From RYN-230 sp963711705 (GTDB lineage: Bacteria; Actinomycetota; Actinomycetes; Streptosporangiales; Streptosporangiaceae), in assembly GCA_963711705.1 (NCBI GenBank), contig CAVQFM010000014.1:186001-250000 (forward strand): a stretch of DNA of 64,000 nucleotides, written 5' to 3'. The notes beneath the pieces were generated by a model. That model was given only the letters and a program-made list of their open reading frames with translations. It searched no databases and was not told the DNA's origin. Positions 1 through 9,719 of the stretch are shown piece after piece (position 1 is the stretch's first letter; every line of letters begins with the position of its first letter). A program made the translations under genes and the position numbers.

Positions 1-559
1 GGTCAGCGACCCCGCCCGGCCGCCTGGGTGTCGTAGATGTAAGCGGAGTAGGAGGCGGACGCCTCGAGATCGAGCGGCGAGGCGAACTTCAGGTGGAAGA
101 CCATGGTGTAGTTGTCCGGGGTGCTGATGCTGCGCACCGCGGCCCAGACGTAGGCGGCGCCCGCCGCCCAGCTTCATGGTCCGCAGGATCGCCGCCTTCG
201 CGGCCTGCGCGGTCATCAGCCGGCCGGTGTGGAAGTGCACCCCCGGCCGGAGGTGGAACGTCCAGGTCTTGCCCTGGTCAGCCGACGACCAGCTGGTCGC
301 GAGCAGCGGTTTGACGCTGTGCGTGGCCGAGTCGTACCGGGTCAGCGTCTCGTACATGTTGCTCATCGCGAGGATGCCGTCGGAGTACTCGGTCGCCGGG
401 TCCCAGCCGTCGACCATCACCGGGGTGGTGGTGTCGTAGGTGAACACCTGGTTGCTGGCCTGCTGGTGGGTGGTGGGATTGAGATGAGCCGCCGCAGGCG
501 GCCAGCAACACCAGCAGTGCGGAGCCGGATGCGAGCAGGCCGGCGCGGTGGGGCTTCAT
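1..559 (-). CDS. Peptide/nickel-type ABC transporter substrate-binding lipoprotein (family 5), N-terminal part, frameshifted
   Basis: Extracytoplasmic solute-binding lipoprotein that should deliver an oligopeptide-like or small organic substrate to an ABC importer. The ATG at 557-559 follows an upstream GGAGGAAGG ribosome site and opens a lipoprotein signal peptide ending in LLAAC-GG. The mature protein shows SBP_bac_5 hallmarks: a VFTYDTTTPVMVDGWDP start, then FHLRPGVHFHTGR and a PDNYTMVFHLKF segment. The C-terminal majority lies beyond the window. Two single-base shifts break the frame, near 480 (just after the lipobox) and near 160-167 (between KLGG and AAYVWAAV); removing one base at each restores the family reading. 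It is the last visible gene of a minus-strand unit after the DUF917 and HyuA-like genes, so the ligand is probably what those enzymes process. The permease and ATPase genes are not in view. Confidence 0.8.
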
Positions 560-617
560 GCCTTCCTCCGTTGTCCGTTCTTTTGTGATTACCGAGCCGT
601 GGCTCGTTCGTGTGTGG

Positions 618-2241
618 TTACGGCGCCGTGGGCTCGGCCAGCCGGGCCTGGCCGGCGGCCCGGGCCTGGATGTGGTGTTCGGGCAGGCCACCGAGCGTGC
701 CGGCCGCCTTGACCCGGATCCGGACTGCGGGCGAGGTGAGATAGGCCAGCGGGATCTCCTCCATCTCGACGATCCGCACCGTCCCGGGGTCCGCCCCGGC
801 GGCCACGGCGCGCTCGCGGGCCTCGTCGCGCGCTTCGTCCAGCGCCGCCTGCCGGCCGTCCGGCCCCAGGTGGAAGATCCGGTCCACCTGGCCGCTGACC
901 GAGGCGATGGCCGCGCCCACGGCATTGGCCGTATCGAAGTGCTCGGGCCGGATGACCTCGCTGACGCCGGGTATCCGGTCCGGGATCAGGATGCTGCCGC
1001 CGCCCACCGCGACCAGCGGTCGGTCGTCCCGTGAGGTCTTCATCCGGTCGATGGCGTCGGCCAGCATGGTGTCCGCCTGGGCCAGGGCCCGGGCCAGCAT
1101 CCGGCGGCGCCCGGCGGTCGGCCCGGGATCGCCGAGCTCCGCCCGCCCGGCCGCGACCGCGCTGTCGGTGAGGGTGGCCGTGGGGCCGCCGAAGACCAGT
1201 GCTTCGGTCTGCAGCAGGTAGCCGACGCTGCGCGGGCCGAGGCGCACCCCGCCATCCGTCCCGGACACCACGGTGCCGCCACCGAGCGCGATCGTGACCA
1301 GGTCCGGCATCCGGAAGTTAGTCCGGATGCCGCCGATCTCGGCCCCCTGGGACGACTCCCGCGGGAACCCGTTGACCAGCACGCCCACGTCGGTGGACGT
1401 GCCGCCGACGTCGATCACCAGCGAGTCGGCGGTCCCGGTGAGGAACGCCGCGCCGCGGACGCTGTTGGCCGGCCCGCTGCCGATCGTCAGCACCGGGTAC
1501 CGCAGCGCCTGGTCCAGGCTCATCAGCGTGCCGTCGTTCTGCGCGAAGAACGTGGCCGGCCGGAGCTGATGGGCGGCCAGCGCCTCGTGCATGGCGAGGG
1601 CCACGTCACCGGCCACCCCGGCCAGGGCGCCGTTCAGGATCGTCGCGTTCTCCCGCTCCAGCAGGCCGATCGAGCCGATCTCGTGGCTGAGCGAGATGTG
1701 CACCTCGCCCAGCTCACGCTTGACGATCTCAGCGGCGGCAAGTTCGTGCCGCGCCGAGACCGGGGCGAACACGCTGGTGATGGCGACCCCGTCGGCCGTG
1801 CCGGCCACCTCGCCGAGGAACCGCGCGATCGCGCCGGTGTCCAGCGGGGCCAGGTCGCGGCCGTCGAACTCGATGCCGCCGTCCACGATCACCGCACCGG
1901 CCGAGATCGCCCGGGTCAGGTCGGGCTGGCCAGCCGAACATCGGCCGGATGCTGCGCGTGGCCGGTCCGCCGATCCGGATCACCGCGATCCGCCGTAGCT
2001 TGCGGCGCTCCAGCACGGCGTTGGTGGCGTGCGTGGTGCCCAGCATCACGTGGCTGATCCGCCGGGGGTCGGCCTCCGGGGCGCGCAGCACGGTGTCGAT
2101 CGCGGCGGTGATCCCGCCGGTGATGTCGGGCGTCCCGGGCACCTTGGCCTTGGCGATCACCCGGTCCGCGCCGTCCATGATCACCGCGTCGGTGTTGGTG
2201 CCGCCGACGTCGATCCCCAGGCGGCAGTCAGGAGCGGGCAC
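618..2241 (-). CDS. Hydantoinase/oxoprolinase A-type subunit (HyuA-like), frameshifted
   Basis: ATP-dependent ring-opening enzyme of the hydantoinase/5-oxoprolinase family, about 540 residues. The N-terminal actin-like phosphate loop IDVGGTNTDAV is at residues 10-20 and a second loop, VIDVGGTSTDVGV, lies mid-protein, as in HyuA. The start is GTG at 2239-2241, preceded by GGAGGAG; it overlaps the corrected DUF917 stop by 14 bases, so the two are translationally coupled. One extra base near 1927-1931 splits the protein: the first frame ends after MFGWPA and the second resumes at DLTRAISAGAVIVDGG. Pairing with DUF917 and a family-5 binding protein but no HyuB is a common actinobacterial arrangement. 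The substrate is unknown; hydantoins, oxoproline or a related lactam are inferred from family only. Confidence 0.88.
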
Positions 2242-3312
2242 CGGCGAGCTCCTCCACGGGCACGATAGTCGAAGTCGTAGCCGAACGCCCGCGGGCCGGT
2301 GGCCGCGACGCCGCGGTCGGTCCGCCAGACCGGATCGCAGGGGAAGGCGATCACCACCACCCGCTGGCCGTACCTGATCCGCTCGGTGGGGATCGCGTCC
2401 GCGGTCTCGCTGTCCAGCACCGAGATCAGGTCGGGCACCGAGGCGAGAATCCGCCCCCGCTCCAGGGCGACCAGGTTCTCGTTCTGCAGTTCCAGCCGGA
2501 TGAGGCGGCCCGCGTCCTCGCCCAGGCCCTCGACTACCACCGACCCGCGGACGAAGCCGCTCGTGACCCGCCGGTCGACATCCGAGACCTTGCCGGTGAC
2601 CAGCTGGAACGCGCCGATTTCAGCAATCAGCGCGGCCACCGGGCTGCCGGTCACATCGGTGACGGCCTCGCCGATCCGGATGGCCAGCGAGACCGAGTTG
2701 CGCACGGTCGCGGTGCGCGCCTGCGCGGCGGTCAGCGAGAACTCGGTGGAGGACGCGGATCCGCCGAACTCGACCGCGGCCGCCCGTTCCAGGCGCTCCA
2801 TCCAATGACCGGAAATGGCCTGGAACACGACCAGGTTGCCGCGTTCGTCGGTCATCACCGCCGGGCTCGGCGAGATGCCGGCCAGCTGCATGGTGACCTG
2901 CGGGACCTCCGGGAATGCGCGCCCCATCCCGTCCGCGTCCACCAGCGGCAGGCCCATCCGGGACGCCCAGGTCGCGGGCAGCACGCCGTTCCCGCCGCCG
3001 ATCTCCGCCGGCCATCAGCGCGGCTACCGGGCGGCCGGTCAGGTACTGCAGGTGATCGCGGAGGCGTTCCCCCTCGTCGCCGTTTTCGATCTTCTCGATG
3101 CTGACCATGGTCGCACCGATCCCGCCGCACGGCATGATCAGCGCGTCGTCCGGCAGTTCGTCCACGTCTACCAGGTGGGCCGGGCCGAAATCCTCGGTCG
3201 CCTGCAAGGCTTGCAGCAGAGCGAGATAGGTGTCGCCGCCGCCACCGGCACCCAGTACCGCGCAGCCGCGCGCTAATGCGCGCAGCGCGTCGGGATCGAG
3301 CAGTCGTTTCAT
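2228..3312 (-). CDS. DUF917 family protein (hydantoinase-associated)
   Basis: About 360 residues of the DUF917 family, typically encoded beside HyuA-like genes and of unproven biochemical role. Visible features are an N-terminal GCAVLGAGGGGDTY loop, LIMPCGGIGATMVSIEKI, EIGGGNGV and a terminal GPRAFGYDFDYVPVEELAGA. Two extra bases disturb the frame. One near 3006-3009 separates LMAG from EIGGGNG. One at about 2264 separates GYDFDY from VPVEELAGARS and the TGA at 2228-2230. Without the second correction the frame would run on to 2181 with an unrelated tail inside hyuA. The start is ATG at 3310-3312. It is the first gene of the minus-strand unit, and the corrected end overlaps the HyuA start. 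Confidence 0.85.
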
Positions 3313-3409
3313 GGTCCGGGCCGTTACGTCAGGGCAGGCAGACAGTAGGTGCTATGCATCCTAGTTCCCGGTCTGCGGGCGGAACGGCACTATCCCCGCC
3401 GCTGGCCGG

Positions 3410-3625
3410 TTACAGGTGGAGTTCTGCCCTCTTGATCTGGTCCAGCAACTCCACTGGGTCCTGGCTGCGCACTACCCGGGGCGGGCTCGACATCAGCCGC
3501 CGTGCGTAGAGCAGCCCGGCGATGCCCCGCCAGACATGCCAGTGCGGGAACTCGCGGGCGTGCGGCCACCAATCCGGGGCCTCAGAGTCGGCAACCACTA
3601 AACCGGTAGCGGTTTCATTGTTCAT
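3410..3625 (-). CDS. Small WHxW-type protein of unknown function (71 aa)
   Basis: Short soluble protein starting at ATG 3623-3625 after a GGGAG ribosome site. Residues about 16-40 contain PDWWPHAREFPHWHVWRG followed by LLYARR, and the C-terminus reads DPVELLDQIKRAELHL. The tryptophan/histidine core hWHhWxG plus a basic or aromatic segment and a helical tail recurs among short actinomycete proteins encoded near XRE/DUF5753 regulators. The same core appears fused to an ATPase at 13743-14540 in this window. No catalytic motif is visible. It sits between the hydantoinase unit and the divergent PucR gene; whether it belongs to either is unclear. Confidence 0.65.
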   Translation of the reverse strand: MNNETATGLVVADSEAPDWWPHAREFPHWHVWRGIAGLLYARRLMSSPPRVVRSQDPVELLDQIKRAELHL

Positions 3626-3785
3626 TGGCTCTCCCTGGGAGCACACCGGGGGTGTGCGCAGCGCCCGGCGGGGACGCCGCGGAACCCCGGATGCAAGGCC
3701 CATGCTCGCAGCCGGGCTAGCCGGGGTGAATGGGCAGATTGCACTGTGATCGTGACTGATCTGTGCGCTCCGCATAAAGTGCCAC

Positions 3786-5435
3786 GTGATGCCTACTGTC
3801 GATGAGATTCTCGCGAGCTCGCCGCTGACCGGGCTGCGCCGCGTCAGCCAGGGCGGCGGCGACCGCGAAGTCGCCCTGGTCCGGCTGGCCGAGCGGTTCG
3901 CCGACCTGGACAATGCCCCGGCGACCAGCCTGGTCGTGCTGTCCCGCGCCGCCTCCGCCGAAGTCACCGACTACCGGCTGGACATGGCCCTGCGCTGGGC
4001 GGCGGTCAACCGCGTCACGGCGGTCGCCGCGTTCTCCGCCGAACAGTGGCGGCCCACGGTGACCGCCATGGACATCGCGGGCCGGGCCGACATCGCGCTG
4101 CTGTCCATCCCGCCCGACGCCGAACTGGCCGGGCTGGTGCAGGCGATCATGGCGGAGATCGGCGGGGGCCCGCGACAGGCGCTCGGCCGGGCCCAGCAGG
4201 GACTCGATGCCGTGGTCGGCGCCGAGCGGGCCGGCGCCGACCTCGATGGCCTGCGGGCCGCGGTCAGCCACGCGCTCGGGGTCGGGGTCGAGTTCCATCC
4301 GCAGGCCGCAGGAGCCGGTTCCGCGCTGGCGAACGGCGGCCCGGTCCTGCCCGGCCGGGACGCCGGGCCAGTGCCGCCGTCCGGCACCGGCCTGCCGGCG
4401 CCCGCCCCGGTCACCGTGCCCGTCGTGGTCGGGGAGACGGTCATCGGCGAGCTGACCGCGCCGGGCGCCCACGGGGATCTGGCCGTGGCCGCCCGGCTCG
4501 TGCTGTTCAGCGCGGCGGCGGCGGCCGGCCGGCTGCTGGACCTGACCTGGCGGGCCCGGGAGGTCCCGGTCCGGTCGCGCAGCGAGCTGCTGGCCGAGCT
4601 GCTCATCTCGGAGTCCGCGATCGACGAGGACCTGCTGGACCGGGCGCGGCAGCTGAATATCGCCCTCGGTGGGTGGCACGTCGCGATCCGGCTGGAAGCT
4701 GACGACCTGGACGGAACCGGGCCCGACGGGGCCGCCCCGGACGGGGCCGGGCCGGGCCGGGCCGGCCCGGACCGCGGCGGCCGGGATGAAGTGCAGCGTT
4801 TCGAGCTGCTGGAACTGGCCGGGCAGATCGCGTTGCAGGCGGCCGCGGCGGCCGGCGGCACCTGGCACCTGTCCCGGATCGCCCGGGCCATCGTGCTCAT
4901 CCGGGTCACCGCGTCCAACCCTGGCCCGCAGGCCGGCGCGCAGGCTGCCCGGGCCGCCGAGCGGGCCCTGCAGGCGCTGCGCGCCCGGCTGCCCGCGGTG
5001 GCGTTCCGGGCCGGGGTCGGCTCACCGCACGAGGGGGCGATGGGGCTGCGCGCGTCCGCCGCCGAAGCCCGCGGGGCCCTGTTCGCCGCCCGGGCCGCGC
5101 ACAAGCGCCCCGGCGTGGCCGCCCATGACGCGGTGGGTGTGCAGCGGATGCTGATGGAGTGGTACGCGTCGGACACGGCCCGGGCCTCAGTGCGTGACCA
5201 GCTCGCCCCGCTGGAGAAACTGGGGTCGCCGCGGGCCGAGACCGCGATTGCGACCCTGGCCGCCTACCTCGATCAGCAGGGGTCGATCAGCAAGACCGCG
5301 CAGCAGCTGCACTTGCACCGCAACGCGGTGGCTAACCGGATCCGCACCATCACCGACCTGCTGGACATTGACCTGGAGGACTCCGACCAGCGGCTGGTGC
5401 TGCAGCTGGCCTGCCGGGCCCGGCTGCTCGGCTAG
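3786..5435 (+). CDS. PucR-family transcriptional regulator
   Basis: Cytoplasmic DNA-binding regulator of about 549 residues. Residues 1-125 match the PucR N-terminal (purine catabolism) domain, with LVVLSRAA followed by MALRWAAVNRVTAVAAF. The middle resembles a GGDEF-like CdaR region. The end carries the HTH_30 helix-turn-helix: SISKTAQQLHLHRNAVANRI at roughly residues 499-520, followed by LLDIDLEDSDQRLVLQLA. An in-frame Gly/Pro/Asp-rich stretch around residues 305-333 is encoded by imperfect 15-base repeats and is probably a flexible linker. Translation can start at GTG 3786 or the adjacent ATG 3789; no strong ribosome site is present. It is divergent from the hydantoinase unit and 87 bases upstream of the 8-oxoguanine deaminase-like gene, so it probably controls purine or hydantoin use. 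Confidence 0.88.
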   Translation: MMPTVDEILASSPLTGLRRVSQGGGDREVALVRLAERFADLDNAPATSLVVLSRAASAEVTDYRLDMALRWAAVNRVTAVAAFSAEQWRPTVTAMDIAGRADIALLSIPPDAELAGLVQAIMAEIGGGPRQALGRAQQGLDAVVGAERAGADLDGLRAAVSHALGVGVEFHPQAAGAGSALANGGPVLPGRDAGPVPPSGTGLPAPAPVTVPVVVGETVIGELTAPGAHGDLAVAARLVLFSAAAAAGRLLDLTWRAREVPVRSRSELLAELLISESAIDEDLLDRARQLNIALGGWHVAIRLEADDLDGTGPDGAAPDGAGPGRAGPDRGGRDEVQRFELLELAGQIALQAAAAAGGTWHLSRIARAIVLIRVTASNPGPQAGAQAARAAERALQALRARLPAVAFRAGVGSPHEGAMGLRASAAEARGALFAARAAHKRPGVAAHDAVGVQRMLMEWYASDTARASVRDQLAPLEKLGSPRAETAIATLAAYLDQQGSISKTAQQLHLHRNAVANRIRTITDLLDIDLEDSDQRLVLQLACRARLLG

Positions 5436-5522
5436 GAGGCCCAGGGCCGGCGCCCGGCCCAGGGGCCCGGCCCCGGGCGCGGGTCCGGTCAGGTCTCCCG
5501 CCGTGGACTACGCTGACCGGCC

Positions 5523-6956
5523 ATGACGGGCGGAGCGCGGCCACTGGTCATCGACGGCTGCGCGGTGGCCACCGTGGATGGCACCGCCGACGGCGTCCTG
5601 GCCGGTGTCCCCGCTGGGCTGGCCGGTCATGACGCCGGAGCGGTCGGCGCGGAGTACCCGCGCGGGCACCTGGTCCTGGACGGTGGCCGGATCGCCGCGG
5701 TCGGCCCCGGCCCGGCCCCGGTGCTGGACGGCGCGCAGGTCGTGGACGGCGCCGGCTGCCTGGCCACCCCGGGCCTGATCGCCGCGCACCAGCACCTGTT
5801 CCAGCGGCTCACTCGCGGCGTGGCCCCGCAGGCCGCGCTGGCCGGCTGGCTGGCCGCGCAGTACCCGGTATGGAGTCACCTGGACCCGGACCTGGTGGGG
5901 GCCGCGGCCCGGGCCGGGCTGGCCACGCTGGCGCTGTCCGGGTGCACGACGGTCGCCGATCATCATTACCTGTTCCCGCGCGGCGGCGGTGATCTGCTGG
6001 CCGCGGTCGTGGCGGCCGCGCAGGACATCGGGCTGCGGCTGCACTGTGCCCGGGGCTCACTGGACCTCGGCCGGTCCGCGGGCGGCCTGCCCCCGGACAG
6101 CATCGTGGCCGGCCGGGACGAGATCCTGGCCGCCACCGAACGGGACATCGGCCGGTTCCACGACCCGGGCCCGGACTCGGTGCTGCGGGTCGCGGTGGCG
6201 CCGAGCGCCCCGGCCGCGGTCAGCGAGGAACTGTTCCGCGAGTCGGCCGCGCTGGCCCGGCGCAAGGGCGTGCGGCTGCACACGCACGCGGCCGAGAGCG
6301 ACGACGAGGACGCCAGCTGCCAGGCGCAGTTTGGCCGCACGCTGACCGAGCACCTCGACGAAGCGGGCTGGCTCGGCCCGGACGTGTGGCTGGCGCACGG
6401 CGTGCACCTGGACGCGGCCGCGGTCGCCCGGGTGGCGGCGACCGGCACCGGGGTGGCGCACTGCCCCAGCTCCAACGCGCGGCTGGGCGCGGGGATCGCC
6501 CCGGTGAGCGGCCTGATCGCCAGTGGTGCGCCGGTCGGCCTGGGCACCGACGGGGCCGCGAACGAGCATGGGGGACTGGCCGCGGAACTGCGCCAGGCCC
6601 TGCTGGCCGCGCGGGCCCGCGGCGGCCCGGGCGCGCTGACCGCGCGGCAGGCACTGGCGCTGGGCACCATGGGCAGCGCGCGCTGCCTGGGCTGGTCCGC
6701 CGAACTGGGCTCGCTGGAAGCCGGCAAACAGGCCGACGTGGCGCTGTGGCGGCTGGACGGCCTCGGTCACGCCGATATCGCTGACCCGGTCACCGCGCTG
6801 GTCTTCGGGCCGCCCGCCCCGCTGGAACTGCTGACCGTGGCCGGCCGGCCCGTGGTCGCCGCGGGCGAACTCCGCACCGCTGACCCCGCTGTGCTGGCCG
6901 CCCAGTCCCGCGCCGCCGCCGCCGACCTCCGCCGCCGCGCCGGACTCACCCGCTGA
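5523..6956 (+). CDS. 8-oxoguanine deaminase-like amidohydrolase
   Basis: Metal-dependent amidohydrolase (TrzN/AtzB/guanine-deaminase superfamily), 477 residues, expected to deaminate a purine or triazine-like heterocycle in the cytoplasm. The metal ligands are visible: HxH at H89/H91 in AAHQHLFQRLTRG, H253/H255 in RLHTHAAESD, H292 in LAHGVHLD and D343 in GLGTDGAANEHG. The CARGSLDLGRSAGGLPPDSIV neighbourhood at about 175-195 is typical of the 8-oxoguanine deaminase branch. The residues after the catalytic Asp (GAANEHG) differ somewhat from the common GSASND form. The start is ATG 5523. Linkage to PucR supports purine salvage or detoxification, but the exact substrate is inferred. Confidence 0.85.
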   Translation: MTGGARPLVIDGCAVATVDGTADGVLAGVPAGLAGHDAGAVGAEYPRGHLVLDGGRIAAVGPGPAPVLDGAQVVDGAGCLATPGLIAAHQHLFQRLTRGVAPQAALAGWLAAQYPVWSHLDPDLVGAAARAGLATLALSGCTTVADHHYLFPRGGGDLLAAVVAAAQDIGLRLHCARGSLDLGRSAGGLPPDSIVAGRDEILAATERDIGRFHDPGPDSVLRVAVAPSAPAAVSEELFRESAALARRKGVRLHTHAAESDDEDASCQAQFGRTLTEHLDEAGWLGPDVWLAHGVHLDAAAVARVAATGTGVAHCPSSNARLGAGIAPVSGLIASGAPVGLGTDGAANEHGGLAAELRQALLAARARGGPGALTARQALALGTMGSARCLGWSAELGSLEAGKQADVALWRLDGLGHADIADPVTALVFGPPAPLELLTVAGRPVVAAGELRTADPAVLAAQSRAAAADLRRRAGLTR

Positions 6957-6996
6957 CCCCACCTGCCCCGCCGCACCCCCCCGATCCCGCACCCCT

Positions 6997-7051
6997 CCAT
7001 GATCGTGGTCAGTCTTGGTTCCTATCTGACACATATTGACCGTGATCATGG
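6997..7051. terminator. CCATGATC hairpin between convergent genes
   Basis: The arms CCATGATCGTGGTCA (6997-7011) and TGACCGTGATCATGG (7037-7051) form an imperfect 15-bp stem with two G-U-compatible mismatches and a 25-nt loop. A third copy of the right arm lies at 7065-7079. The element sits between the end of the plus-strand deaminase gene and the minus-strand desaturase relic. It probably acts as a bidirectional terminator or a dispersed palindromic element; a related hairpin is at 28928-28980. Confidence 0.55.
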
Positions 7052-7104
7052 GGCGGGCCCGGGATGACCGTGATCATGGCAGGGAGGCGGGGCGGGGGAC
7101 GGGC

Positions 7105-7309
7105 TTAGCGCGGGGCGGCGTGCAGGGCGCGGAGGACTTCGGCGTAGCTGGTGGCCAGGCCGGCTTCGGTGTCGGGGCGCCAGCACGGTGATCTTGATTA
7201 CGTAGTAGCGGGGCCGCCGGTCCAGCAGGCCCGCCCCGCGGATCAGCCGGCTCAGCTCGGCATAGTCGCTGCCGCGGACCGCGGGCCGGACCACGGGCTC
7301 GGTCATCAC
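7105..7309 (-). pseudogene. Fatty acid desaturase relic (N- and C-terminal ends joined)
   Basis: A GTG-ATG start (7304-7309) opens a protein whose residues 12-36 read VRGSDYAELSRLIRGAGLLD then RRPRYYVIKITVL, the usual N-terminus of actinobacterial acyl-CoA/linoleoyl-CoA desaturases. Directly after it, in a shifted frame, comes EAGLATSYAEVLRALHAAPR and a stop (7105-7107). That resembles the desaturase C-terminal tail (SYxEVLRxLH). The roughly 270 residues carrying the membrane helices and the three histidine boxes are absent. I therefore read it as an internally deleted gene, not a small functional protein. Confidence 0.6.
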
Positions 7310-7457
7310 CGGCCCCGGAGCACGGCCGGGTACGGCCCAGCGTCCCGGTCAACGGCGGCCTGGTGAGCAGCGGCCTGGTGAGCGGCGTGGCCTGAGCAGC
7401 GGCCCCCCTCAGAGCAGCAGGCCCGGGTGTCCCGCCCGGGCCTGCCGTGTCACTGGC

Positions 7458-8460
7458 TCACTTGGGGATCTTCGCGATCACGTTAGCGACGTTGTAGGTC
7501 TGGGTGAGCAGGTCGAACTGCACCATCAGGGCGACCACCCGCTGCAGCGGGGCGGCCGTGGTGGTGGTCGGGAACGAGGTGGTGGCCAGGATGTTGGACG
7601 ACAGCGGCCGCACGCTCGCGTAGCGCGACATTGCCTGCTGCACTTCGGACTGGTTCTGCGCCGCAATAGCCTGGGCCTTCTCCATGACGCTGCGGAACAC
7701 TGCCGCGGTATTCGGGTTCTTGTCCAGCCAGGACTGGGTGACCACGTAACCGGCGATGGGCAGGCTCTCCGCGGCGCCCTGGTCGGTGTCGGCCAGTGGC
7801 TGCGCGCCGATGCTCTCCTCGTCCTCGGTGATGAATGGCTCGGGCATCCAGGCCGCGTCCACCTGCCCGTCCTGGAGGGCCCTGGCCATCTTCGGGAACG
7901 GCATCGCCACCAGATGCACCTGGTCCGCGGCCGGGGCGTTCGGCCTCCAGTTCACCGCGTTGTCGTTGAGCAGCGAGTCCACCAGCACGGTACCGATGTT
8001 GTTGGGCGCGTTGATCGCGATCGTCTTGCCCTTGAGCTGGGCGACGGTGTTGATGGGGGAGTTGGGCGCGACCATGATCTCCTGGGTGGCCGGCCCCATG
8101 GTCGAGCCGGACACCAGCACGCGGAAGTTCGCGCCGTGAGCATCGGCCGCGATGTAGGACGGGTAGGCCCCGGAACTGATGTCGATGAGGCCGTGCTCTC
8201 TGTGCATTGATGACGTCCGCGGAGCTGACCGCGGGCTTGATCTGCACCTGCAGGCCGGCCGCGGCGAACATGCCGCGCTCCTGCGCGATGTAGAGCCCGG
8301 CCGAGTCGGTGGCCGGGACGGCCGCGACCACCAGCTTGGTCTTCTCCAGGGGACCCGAGCTGCCGCTGCCGCTGCCGCCACCGCTGCACCCAGCGACGAG
8401 CAGCCCAGCCACGGCACCCATGGCCACCAGGGGAGAACGCCAGATACGAGCGCGCATCAT
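7458..8460 (-). CDS. NMT1/SsuA-type ABC transporter substrate-binding lipoprotein, frameshifted
   Basis: Periplasm-facing binding protein of about 333 residues of the nitrate/sulfonate/taurine and thiamine-precursor (NMT1) class. The start is a double ATG at 8455-8460. The signal peptide ends in a lipobox (LLVAGC) followed by a Gly/Ser linker. The fold markers are KLVVAAVPATDSAGLYIAQE, GLIDISSGAYPSYIA, KGKTIAINAPNNIGT and AAWMPEPFITE. One extra base near 8202 separates DVINA from REHGLIDISSG; deleting it joins the two frames. No permease or ATPase gene adjoins it, so it is an orphan or works with a transporter encoded elsewhere. The ligand is not predictable from sequence alone. Confidence 0.85.
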
Positions 8461-8564
8461 TTACCGCCAGACTCCGTCTCTAACACCCGGAAGGCTAGGG
8501 GATCAATGGTGGGAAATCCTATGTATCGGGGAAGTATTGCGTTTCCCGGCCCGGCGGACGGCCG

Positions 8565-9581
8565 TTACGAGCTGATCGGCCGGCCGGGCGGGCCGGTGCT
8601 CTCCCGGACGACCAGGCTGGTGGCCAGCTCGACGTGATGCGGTTCGTCGGGGCCGAGCGGCGGCTGGGCGTGCAGCATGCGGAACGCGGTGGCGGCCATC
8701 GCCGCGAGCGGCTGGCGGATCGTGGTCAGCGCCGGGGTGGCCCAGGTGGCCACGGGCACGTCGTCGAAGCCGATCACGCTCAGGTCATCCGGCGCGCGCA
8801 GCCCCCGGTCGCCCAGCGCCTGCAGCACGCCGAACGCCTGGCTGTCGTTGCCGGCCACGATCGCGGTCGGTGGCTGGGGCAGGTCCAGCAGGTGCCGGGC
8901 CTGCCGCCGCCCGCCCTCGGCGCAGAAGTCATCCTGGCGCACCAGCTCGGCGGGCCCGGGCAGCCCGGCCGCCTGCAGCGCGGCGCGGTACCCGGCCAGC
9001 CGGGCCCGGCTGGACCACAGCTGGCCCGGCCCGCAGATGATGCCGATGCGCTGGTGCCCGAGCTCGATCAGGTGCCGGGTGGCGGTCAGGCAGCCCTGCC
9101 AGTTGGTCGTGCCCACCGACCGGATGCCCGGGCCGGGCTCGGCCGGCGGATCGATCACCACCACCGGGATGCGCGCGGCCGCGAGCCGCTGCAGCTCCAG
9201 ACTGTCCGGAAGATGCAATACGCACAGCGCGCCGTCGGTGCCCCGCGTCGCCGCCCGGTCCAGCCAGCTGGTGAACTCGGCCGGTGAGTCCGCGGTGGTG
9301 ACCACCACGCTGGCTGACGCCTCGACGGCGGCCTGCACGGTGCCGTGCAGCAGTTCCTCGGCCCACGGGCTGTGCAAGCTGGCGATCAGCAGGTCGACCA
9401 CGCCGAAGCCGAGCCGCGAGGCGACCTGGTAGCCCCGGCGCCGGAGCAGTTCGCCGACCCGGGCCCGGGTCCCGGCGGCCACGTCAGTCCGCCCGTTGAG
9501 CACCTTGGACACCGCGGACACCGACACCCCGGCCTCGGCCGCGATGCCGGTCAGGGTGCTGCGGCTGGTGTCACGGGCCAT
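8565..9581 (-). CDS. LacI-family transcriptional repressor
   Basis: 338 residues starting at ATG 9579-9581. The N-terminal LacI helix-turn-helix (STLTGIAAEAGVSVSAVSKV, about residues 7-28) with the LNGRTDVAAGTRARV hinge is followed by a periplasmic-binding-protein-like effector domain. That domain includes VVIDPPAEPGPGIRSVGTTN, HRIGIICGP-like elements (QRIGIICGPG) and the closing segment SVIGFDDVPVATWATPALTTIRQP. It is divergent from the sugar-type operon at 9833-13902. Two TTTCGAAA palindromes lie in the shared region, one just upstream of its own start, so autoregulation and control of that operon by a sugar ligand are likely. Confidence 0.9.
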   Translation of the reverse strand: MARDTSRSTLTGIAAEAGVSVSAVSKVLNGRTDVAAGTRARVGELLRRRGYQVASRLGFGVVDLLIASLHSPWAEELLHGTVQAAVEASASVVVTTADSPAEFTSWLDRAATRGTDGALCVLHLPDSLELQRLAAARIPVVVIDPPAEPGPGIRSVGTTNWQGCLTATRHLIELGHQRIGIICGPGQLWSSRARLAGYRAALQAAGLPGPAELVRQDDFCAEGGRRQARHLLDLPQPPTAIVAGNDSQAFGVLQALGDRGLRAPDDLSVIGFDDVPVATWATPALTTIRQPLAAMAATAFRMLHAQPPLGPDEPHHVELATSLVVRESTGPPGRPISS

Positions 9582-9594
9582 GCCGGGCGCTCCT

Positions 9595-9602
9595 TTTCGA
9601 AA
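9595..9602. promoter_or_regulatory. Candidate LacI operator, TTTCGAAA copy 1
   Basis: Perfect 8-bp palindrome with the central CG typical of LacI-family sites (CTTTTCGAAACG context), 14 bases upstream of the lacI-type start. The same core recurs at 9720-9727. No footprint is available; the assignment is by position and symmetry. Confidence 0.5.
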
Positions 9603-9719
9603 CGTCAGCCGCCGGGCCGTACCGCGCACGTCCTCAGCTGGCTCAGGCTTCATCGTAGGCGCTGCCGGTCTATTGACCCGGCAGGGTGGCGAATCTAGCC
9701 TAAGTTGCGAGCGAATAAG

